This document shows positions 60,716 to 64,000 of a stretch of DNA of 64,000 nt, piece by piece; the first letter of the stretch is position 1; each line of letters starts with the position of its first letter. Source of the stretch: Codonopsis lanceolata (taxonomy: Eukaryota; Streptophyta; Magnoliopsida; Asterales; Campanulaceae); contig CM028382.1 in assembly GCA_013146195.2 (NCBI GenBank), forward strand, positions 12,555,101 to 12,619,100. The letters are read 5' to 3'. The notes under the pieces were generated by a model, which worked only from the letters and a program-made list of their open reading frames with translations, did no database searches and was not told the origin of the DNA. The position numbers and the translations under genes were made by a program.

Positions 60716-61679
60716 CAAAGGCTAAATTGGACAATTACAAGCTTACCCTTACCATATAAGGAACTTATATATAAACCACTCAAGTTTTTGTTGATTTTTC
60801 AATGTGGGATAAACCCACTTCCAACAACCACACTTTAATCAATCATAACTTATTCATCCAAACACCAAATTCGACAAATAAATATATGATTTCGATGTTC
60901 TCACGGAGTAGACTATGATTTCACAATTATCTTTATCATTATACAAATGACTCGTGAAGAAATATATGCCACAACATTATACAATTTCATTCTTAAAACA
61001 CAATTTTTTTCAACACTTTTATTAATGCCCACACCATAGTATTGCAAATGCTCGTTGGGACATATATTAAAAGGAAAAAAATCTAAAAGTAGCAAGTTCT
61101 TGCCAAAACTCTCTTACCAAAAATAGACTGCAATATGTTTGTTCTTGATGTGGCAAAAATATCAGTCATACCGGGGTGCCAAAAGTCGTCGATGTACGTA
61201 GATCGTTCGTTGGCTGGATTGGTGACGTAACTGTGTCATTTGAGTCGGATATCTGGCTTTATGTGGATCTCTGCAAAAAAATACCGTGAGTGGTGCGGGA
61301 TGTCCCCCAAAACCCTCAGGCGTAACAATCAGTACAATATCAAAATATAGGAGGGCGCGTTGCCCCCCGTGTGTGGAGTGATCAGAACTGTAGATTAGAA
61401 AGAGCCTATGAGAGTCTGCCCTACTATGAGATAGTAGGGTTTATTTATACCTGAGGGGTTAGTGTTTACTTGTCATGCATGGGTCAGGCTCATGGTATTC
61501 GTTAGTCCTGTAAAGAATAGTAGGCTAATGTAGTGGAAAGTCCCCTCGCCCAAGCGAGGTCTAAAAGCCTTTTTAGGCAGATTAAATATAGGCGCTTCAG
61601 TAGCCCCCTGGTCCTTATTCCTTGGGATTTATCTCAAGGGTAAGGAGTATAATTTTCTGTCAAGCATGACATCTACTCA

Positions 61680-62340
61680 ACTGCGAGATACTCGAGCGGG
61701 AGGATAAAATAAAGCTCAGGTGCGAGTAAACTCGAGCGAGGAACGTAAGCGCAGGTAGGCGCGGTGTACTGCTCAACCGCGAGTAACACTCGAGCGGGAA
61801 GACGATGTAAAGCTCTACCGCGAGTAGACTCGAGCGGGGAGCGTAAGCGCAGGTAGGCGCAGTGTACTACTCAACCACGAGTAACACTAGAGCGAGAGGA
61901 CAATGTAAAGCTCAACCGTGGGATGCCCAAACGTGGAGCGTAAGCGCAGGTAGGCGCAGCGTACTACTCAACCGCGAGTAACACTCGAGCGAGAGGACAA
62001 TGTAAAGCTCAACTGTGGGATGCCCAAACGGGAGCGTAAGCGCAGGTAGGCGCAGTGTACTACTCAACCACGAGTAACACTCGAGCGAGAGGACAATGTA
62101 AAGCTCAACCGTGGGATGCCCAAACGGGGAGCATGAGATAAAGCACGACCGCGAGATGCTCGAATGAGAGGGTAATGTACCTCAACATAGTGAGGGTCTT
62201 CAAGAATCCGAGCAACCTCACCATGGTGAGAGCCGTCTAGAAATCCGTATGCTCAAGCGAGAAGCTCAACCGTGGGATGCCCAAACGGGGAGCATAAGCG
62301 CATAAAGGAAATCCAGAAGCCTCACCATGGTGAGGGTCTT
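61680..62340. repeat. Minisatellite with a 96-98 bp unit
   Basis: Units begin with GTACT-CTCAACC at 61766, 61863, 61961 and 62057 and contain CGAGTAACACTCGAGCGAGA, CAATGTAAAGCTCAACCGTG and AGCGTAAGCGCAGGTAGGCG. Partial units extend on both sides. There are no unique spacers, so it is not a CRISPR-like array. Confidence 0.9.
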
Positions 62341-62342
62341 CG

Positions 62343-63166
62343 CATGGTCGTTCCTGGGCATAGGCCCAAGGGGCGACCGCCTAGGGCCCAAAAAAATTAG
62401 GGGCCCAAAATTTATTTATATGTATAGTATATATATAATATATAAATATAATATTAATAAATATAAATAAGGAATATGGAAAATTGTTTGGAAACAAGAA
62501 ACGGAAGCAGAAGCTTGATGCGGTGATACCGGCAGACGAAAGGTTGATTAGATGGAAGGGCGGACAGTGGGACAGTCAAACATAAGGATCAAGGAGATGG
62601 AACAATCAACGGCGGCCCTCGATCTCGAGATTCACTCTTCAGTCTTCCCTATGCATCTATGGCCGCCATATTAATTTCCACTCCACCTTCAGGCTCTGTT
62701 TCAGTTCGATTTCAAAGTCTCAAAGCAAGAAAAACTCTCACAGTCTCACTCACTTAGTCACTCTACCGTTCCTCATCCACGAACTCGAAGCCGCCGGCGC
62801 CGGTGAAGGACTGATGATGCAGGTACTCGTCCAATTTTCCTTATTTCAATTTCAATTTTCAAAATTTTTCCCCTCTTTATGCCCTTCTCTGCTTCAGACG
62901 AATCAGACATTCAGACCCTAAACCCTCAAAGCCTCAAACCCGTATTTTTTTTGGTTTAAGGTTTTTAGGGTTCATAAATTAATTTTTTTGTTGATCCACA
63001 ATTTCTTTTCAAAATCACATAGTCTAAAAATTGTTTAAGTAGATAATAGATTAGAAATTTACAAATTATTTCTTATATGTTGGTGCAGCATTCCAGCAAA
63101 CAATCGAGCTTAGGGCCCTTGTTCGTTATTTTGCCCCGGGCCTTTGAAATGTCAGGAACGGCCCTG
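62343..63166. mobile_element. Possible hAT-like insertion with GGGCCC-rich ends
   Basis: The left end reads GGTCGTTCCTGGGCATAGG and the complement of the right end reads GGCCGTTCCTGACATTTC, then both pass AGGCCC and GGGCCC words. Such ends are common among plant hAT-like elements. No 8-bp target duplication was found. The interior has an AT-rich tract and a gene-leader-like stretch with CTCACAGTCTCACTCAC and CCCTAAACCC, perhaps captured from a host gene. The first copy is at about 45625-46430. Confidence 0.35.
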
Positions 63167-63475
63167 GACAGGATTGGGTGTTAGACTGGGTAGCCTTAAC
63201 CTCCGACCTCGTCTTACTTCGTCAAACAGGAATAATAAATTGGCTCGTCCAAGGCTGCGAGCCCCAAACTATCCTTGAACCTGAAACTCCACACCCATTT
63301 TAGGGTAATTGCCATGGGGGAAGGTTTCCAAGTGAATGTCCAAGCTGCAAACAAACCGGAAGAAACTGCACCCCTGCTTTCTCTGTATTTGGTTTGCATG
63401 AATTCACTTTCCTCATTTTAGTACTTTCTGTATTGTAACTTCTGACCTCTTCTTCATAACTCATTTTGCAGATAT

Positions 63476-64000
63476 GAGGCAAATGGAAGATTCCCAACGC
63501 TTTCTCCAAGCAATGAGGAGAGGGGCCATTGGGAGGAACACTCAAATGGCTGGGCAACAGCCTGCTCGCCTCCCTACCGTTCCAGCCACTAATACTGGTA
63601 GAGGAACTAGCCCAGCACCGGAGTCTAACCGAGCAGTGAACGCCACCCTACACCGGCTGTCGTGATAACTCCTCCTCTAGTGATACCTGCTCCAATTGCT
63701 CCTCAACAACAGCAACAACAAAAAAAGACTTGCCCCAATCTCCCTTCCGGAAAGAAGAACACGATCGAGGACCGATCAAAGCGAGCCCGCTGAGGCTTCT
63801 AGCTCGCAAGCTCTCATCTAGCAAAGGGAGAATTTTGAAATGCCAGAAACTCGTGAGCTTGCGACCAGACTCATAACAGAGATAGGCAATGTTCCTGATC
63901 TGGCCAATTTGAATACCAACAAAAGAGGCGGGCATGCGGCTTCCATCGGATTAGGGATGGTGAAGAGACTTCGCCATACTGGGATTCGCCGAAAAAGCAC
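63476..64000 (+). pseudogene. Gag-like coding remnant, cut by the window end
   Basis: A frame opens at 63474-63476 with MRQMEDSQRFLQAMRRG, rich in Arg, Gln and Pro, just after an acceptor-like TTTTGCAG. It stops at 63665. Coding-like sequence resumes in another register and is open from 63839 (MPETRELATRLITEIGN, then GGHAASIGLGMVKRLRH) to the window edge. The composition resembles the N-terminal part of a plant retroelement gag, but no diagnostic motif is visible. Confidence 0.4.

Larger units (their letters stand above)
57300..64000. repeat. Second copy of the 6-7 kb direct duplication
   Basis: It begins at the LTR border and matches 40656 onward to the end of the window. Relative to the first copy it is about 350 bp longer, mostly from about 260 bp at 63340-63600 in place of about 50 bp at 46586-46636, plus many gains of a few bases. 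Repeat units inside are more regular here, so this copy looks like the better version. Confidence 0.95.

Noticed and set aside
61680..62340. Regular repeats reminiscent of a CRISPR array
   Set aside because: Whole 97-bp units are repeated with no unique spacers, no cas genes are present, and the context is a plant nuclear genome. It is a minisatellite.
1..64000. tRNA, rRNA or snoRNA genes, including intronic snoRNAs in the ribosomal protein gene
   Set aside because: No cloverleaf with both A and B boxes and no C/D box pair with guide context was found by reading. The only tRNA-like word is the retrotransposon primer site.

Overview
The window is nuclear DNA of a flowering plant, most likely a eudicot. 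It holds two large intron-rich genes with GT-AG splice sites, many short inverted-repeat transposons (MITEs), AT-rich intergenic sequence and a degenerate Ty3/gypsy element of the Athila type. The species cannot be named from the sequence.

Layout. Bases 1-7404 are intergenic and crowded with nested MITEs and AT microsatellites. Bases 7405-31116 (+) hold one complete callose synthase gene that I could thread through 42 exons into an unbroken 1953-residue reading frame; its start and internal sequence look most like CALS3/GSL12. Bases 31117-33594 are intergenic with two more MITEs. Bases 33595-39379 (+) hold an 8-exon gene for a mitochondrial-type ribosomal protein uL4 (314 residues); one intron contains a LINE-type retroposon footprint with a mini-Helitron inside it. 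Bases 40656-47920 are mostly transposon-derived. A run of 100 N (47921-48020) marks an assembly join. Bases 48021-57299 are a minus-strand Athila-like retrotransposon with one LTR visible. Bases 57300-64000 repeat, in the same order and orientation, the sequence that starts at 40656.

The two genes do unrelated jobs: wall and plasmodesmatal callose synthesis, and organellar translation. They share only orientation. I see no operon-like or defence-like system, and no convincing undescribed biological system. The most important observation is structural. The second copy of the 6-7 kb segment begins at the base directly after the retrotransposon LTR, and an N gap lies between the copies. This is what two alleles, with and without the insertion, look like when scaffolded end to end. 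Differences between the copies often sit at CCG, CAG and CTG words, which may reflect base-calling errors at methylated cytosines. Other points worth a second look are a decayed tandem copy of callose synthase exons 13-14, two GC-AG introns, a hAT MITE nested in a Stowaway MITE, and several exact target-site duplications.
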